Part shown: positions 60,767-64,000 of the stretch, piece by piece
Numbering within the stretch: the first letter of the stretch is position 1
How the letters are laid out: each line of letters starts with the position of its first letter
NCBI GenBank assembly: GCA_963693315.1
Contig: OY856186.1
Span: forward strand, 460,583,272-460,647,271
Length of the DNA stretch: 64,000 nucleotides
From: Diogma glabrata
Lineage: Eukaryota > Arthropoda > Insecta > Diptera > Cylindrotomidae
Direction of reading: 5' to 3'
Notes under the pieces: generated by a model
The model's database searches: none
What the model was told of the DNA's origin: nothing
Seen by the model: only the letters and a program-made list of their open reading frames with translations
Program-made: the position numbers and the translations under genes

Positions 60767-62816
60767 ATGACAAACAACAGCTCGGATATGTTTTATTTGT
60801 CATACAATAATGTTTATAAATATGTAACGGTGGAAACTGATGATGAAGCAATTAAACTTATCAATGTCCTACAATCAGGTGAACATATTATATTAATTCC
60901 ACATTGTACAGATCAACTATCAGTCAGTGAATTTAATTTTCATAGGATGCATTAAATTTTTAATGTTATTTCATATATTACAGTGAAAAAACAAATTAGC
61001 TGACTTGATAATTCATGTTTTGCGACATTTTAAGGTTAACTTTTGTATTATTTTGTGTAGGAGCTACTTGTTTTAACATTGATATCACTAAACATAATCT
61101 GTATCTCTGCGACGAGAGAAATGTGGAACTAAATCAAAATACATTTGAAATTATTTTGCGAGATTGCAAACTTACATATGACCGAATGTTCATACTCCGT
61201 GTAATGGATAACAATGGTAATTTTATGATTCTATTTCTCATTCAATTTGTTTTCTAATTAAACATATTTCATTATAGAATCTTACCATTCCGTATCCACG
61301 CAAACCGTAGAGACCAGAATGGAAACTGTATTTGCTGCACCTATCGAAAAGTCGGACTATTTTATAGGATCTATTCCAAAAAAACTGAAATTGGAGGTTA
61401 TAGTATTACAAGAGGTACGTTTTTATGAAATTTATTTTGAGCTGTAATTTCACGATGATTTATATTAAACGATAATTTAATTGCAGGAATTACAAAAATA
61501 TTTAGAGAAACATGCCGAGGGCAAATGTATTTTAGAAATATATAATAAAACCCAAATACTCCCAAAAGCACTGCGGACAAAACTAATAAATATTTTGGTC
61601 GGACATCTCGTTCAAACCCATGGAACATATCCGTCGAGTGAGAACAAAGTATTGTGGGCTAAAGCAACAGCTCTAATTTTTTTTCTATGCTCTGTGAAAA
61701 TAATGATCCGGCCAATTTTGTAAGTGATGTGCTATTTGAAAGTTATAGTAAAACTCAATTTTTAATGTAACGTATATCTGTTTTTTCATCTGTTAGGGAA
61801 TATTCTACAATCCAGTGAATCGAGGCGGCTTCTTCTCATTTAGATTGCGAACTATTAACCGTTCTCTTAATAATAATTCACGTCTTAACAGCCAAGTTGA
61901 GGAAGTAATTATTACTAAGAGGACATAGTCGGAGTCGATATGGAACATTTGGAAGCTTTGGTGGATAACCTGAAACAGCTGTGTCCAAAGAACGATCAGC
62001 ATGAAATTTTTGAACTGATGAAAACAACTATGTGTCTGAGACGAACGCCGTTTACTTTTGAAACGTATCCTAGATATTTAGATACTCCTGGCTTGGTAAT
62101 ACAGTTTTATTTTAATTACCATCGTTTTGTAAATCATGTTTCATTTTTAATAGTTTGTTTTGTATTAATTTAATTTATTATATTCATATAGGTATCATTT
62201 GAGTTTGATTTAAAATATCCAGGCAAATCAGCAGACTTTTTAGTGAAGTGACCACAAATTAAAAACAATATTTTTGAAATTGAACGCGAACGAAATATAA
62301 ACGTATATGATGAGTTTTCAACAGAAGACGATAAATATGAGGAAGATATTACTGCATTTTTAATTTTATCAAAGCTTCTGATGAAAGTGGGTCGGCGCAA
62401 AGGAGATAAATTGCAGAATAATGCAAAAACTATGCTAATTTATTTCAGAAAAGTAAGTCACTAAAAAATCTTTAATAAGTGTTCTTTTTCTTATCTTTCA
62501 TTATTTTTTTCAGACGGGTAATAGGTTTACAATCAACGATTGCAACTCGAAACATCCTATACTTCTAGGAACGGGAACAACTAAGAAAAGTATTCATTCG
62601 TATTGTATTTATATAGATGGAAAGGAGATTCCACTGAAAAAACGTTCTGGTGTTGAAGTGTTTCTAGATTTTTTCAAAAGTTTTTATATATTTTGTTGCT
62701 TATATCCATCAATATTTTATTCATTTTTTCATTTTATTCAGGAAGCATTTTTGAAATTAAATTCAAAAAAATTAACGCCAAGGCTTATTGAACTTAAAAA
62801 TAGAATAATTAATTAA
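60767..62816 (+). pseudogene. SAMD3-like gene, seven exons, lightly damaged
   Basis: Exons by GT-AG and frame: 60767-60878, 61061-61216, 61278-61414, 61487-61719, 61797-62095, 62192-62452, 62514-62816. Phases match at the first three junctions (G|GA, G|AA, phase 0). Start chosen at the ATG giving MTNNSSDMFYLSYNNVYKYV. Later blocks: LEKHAEGKCILEIYNKTQIL, INILVGHLVQTHGTYPSSEN, then NDPANFGIFYNPVNRGGFFS, FRLRTINRSLNNNSRLN, TFETYPRYLDTPGL then VSFEFDLKYPGKSADFLVK, and HPILLGTGTTKKSIHSYCIY then IDGKEIPLKK. These blocks (a 'HG.YPS', a 'NP..RGGF..FRL' and a 'YPR..D.PGL' with 'FDLKYPGK') are those of animal hypothetical proteins annotated SAMD3-like; their function is unknown. Damage: a shift in the T-run near 61680, another near 61915, and TGA for Trp at 62250-62252. 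It may be a TE-encoded second protein. Confidence 0.65.
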
Positions 62817-62852
62817 ATCTTAATTAAAAAAAATATATAAAATAATTTCAAA

Positions 62853-64000
62853 ATGCTTCATTGTAAAATATCAAACTGCAATACTATTTTTCAACACAAC
62901 AAAATATATATTAGACACCTCAGATTAATACATTCGCTCAGTGATTCAACAAATAAGCTTCTACCGTGGCTTTAACACTTGTGATTATTTTTATGAAAGT
63001 TTTAGTGGTTTAGCGAAACATTTTAAAAGCAAGCATACCGGAAATGTTAATATCGGGAAAATTGAATGTTTTGTAACAGATGAATTAATTTGTACAAATA
63101 GCGTTAAACAACCTATGTCTAGTAATGAATTATTGCAAACTAATTATGAATTGGTAGAAGAAAAGTTCTGTGAAAAAATCTTAAAATTAAATCCGACCTA
63201 TAAAAACTACAATACAATATTAGAAGAAGTGACGCAATTGACAAAGACTATAGAAATTAATATTAGGAAAAAGTTAATTGAATCAGTTGGGGTTAATCTA
63301 GAAGATGAGTTAATTTTTTTACAAAACCCTTTCAAATCGTATAATACAACATATAAACGAAAAAAAATAACTTATGCAACCGTTCCTAAACCAAAAGAAT
63401 TTTCTATTGGTATACGACAGGATCGTAGATGGATTTCTAAGGAAGATACTATAAATTGTCAGCAATCAGTGACGAATACTTTCTCATATGTTTCCATTAT
63501 TGAAACACTTACTTTTCTATGTCAAAATCAAACATTTCTCGACAAAATTTTAAATACACATCAACACGAAAATGAATACCATTACACTAACAGAAATTAT
63601 TTCAAGAGAAACCACCTCTTTTCAAGCAATGGACCAACTTTTCATTTGCAATTATACATGGATGAATTTGAAACTGTCAATCCTTTGGGATCGAAAACTG
63701 GAGTACATAAAATTTGTGCATTTTATTTTACGGTGTTAAACTTAGAACATTGCAATAGTCAGGTGCAAAATATTCATTTAGTTGCTCTATGCCATTTTTC
63801 GGATATAAAGGAATTCGGGTATGATCCTATCCTGAAACAAATATTGAAAGACTTATTTGATCTTGAAAATAATGGTATAGTAGTTGAAACTAACGAAAGA
63901 AGTTTTGTAATAAAAGGTACCATTTTTTCACTCTCACATGACAATCTAAGTGCAAATTCTGTTTGTGGTTTTAATGAATCTTTTAAGTCTAATTATTTTT
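62853..64000 (+). pseudogene. C2H2-finger / DEFE-NPLGS transposase-like protein, runs off the window
   Basis: ATG at 62853 (37 bp after the previous stop) opens MLHCKISNCNTIFQ..YIRHLRLIH, a C2H2-type finger. One base too many near 62960 shifts the frame. From 62941 the correct frame is open without a stop to the window edge (353 codons). It has GFNTCDYFYESFSGLAKHFK (second finger with its first Cys changed to Arg in YRGFNTC), LQLYMDEFETVNPLGSKTGV then HKICAFYFTVLNL, LKQILKDLFDLENNGIVVET, and KGTIFSLSHDNLSANSVCGF then NESF. The DEFE..NPLGS...HK, 'DL..LE..GI' and 'DNL.A....GF.ESF' blocks are known to me from a widespread animal hypothetical family with a C-terminal HDLLEG motif. By pattern they correspond to the catalytic domain of tnp2/EnSpm transposases. 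D in MDEFE and DN would be candidate catalytic residues. The remainder is outside the window. Confidence 0.65.

Larger units (their letters stand above)
59694..64000 (+). mobile_element. Putative EnSpm/CACTA-like DNA transposon, 5' part (continues beyond the window)
   Basis: The left boundary is CACTGAAAAAATTATGGCGG at 59694, interrupting the LTR-like repeat. CACTR starts are usual for the EnSpm/CACTA group. Within 0.85 kb follow subterminal palindromic repeats. Then come two plus-strand genes: a spliced SAMD3-like gene (60767-62816) and a long frame with the DEFE-NPLGS block (62941 onward). By pattern, the latter resembles the tnp2-like transposases of animal EnSpm elements. The other end and the 3-bp target duplication lie outside the window, so the assignment is inference. 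Confidence 0.6.

Overview
The window looks like about 64 kb of an AT-rich insect (arthropod) genome. It has no operons or bacterial gene spacing. It contains split genes with short GT-AG introns (64 bp in the clearest case), long TA microsatellites, Penelope-like retroelements, non-LTR retroelements, and several superfamilies of cut-and-paste transposons in various states of decay. The only recognisable host gene is a pair of exons at 6.0-6.4 kb on the minus strand. They encode the N-terminal three quarters of a paired-like homeodomain matching Orthopedia (otp). The rest of that homeodomain is not found on the downstream side, so an intron of more than 5.9 kb is likely.

Layout. 1-5.9 kb: tandem and dispersed repeats, a foldback element, and the otp intron. 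7.1-7.5 kb: a 360-bp TA array. 8.9-11.4 kb: two foldback elements. 11.7-16.5 kb: one copy of an abundant dispersed repeat (called R1 here) split by a 3.8-kb TA-flanked transposon, which itself holds two convergently truncated non-LTR retrotransposon relics. 17-24.6 kb: a transposon with subterminal repeats, a tandem 0.6-kb duplication, a second R1 copy and a pogo/Tigger-type element. 25.6-31.6 kb: a cluster of direct and inverted R1 copies with internal minisatellites. 31.6-37 kb: dispersed repeats, a 230-bp palindrome and a hAT MITE with a perfect 8-bp target duplication. 37.2-40.2 kb: a hAT (ZMYM1-like) transposase pseudogene. 41.9-43.3 kb: a Helitron protein fragment cut by a 1.05-kb TIR element.

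43.6-57.3 kb is best read as ONE TA microsatellite interrupted by four successive insertions: a TIR element, a Penelope-like complex (a nearly complete RT/GIY-YIG copy with pseudo-LTRs plus an inverted truncated copy), a mariner-like element that itself contains a hAT element, and an element with GGGTGTCCC ends.

59.7 kb to the right edge is the most interesting part. A CACTG-starting terminus is followed by palindromic ACACCG..CGGTGT subterminal repeats. Then comes a seven-exon gene resembling the SAMD3-like hypothetical proteins of animals, and directly after it an open frame of at least 353 codons that runs off the window. I interpret this as the 5' part of an animal EnSpm/CACTA-like transposon whose second protein has the DEFE-NPLGS block. 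All family names come from recognition of motifs by eye; no database search was possible.
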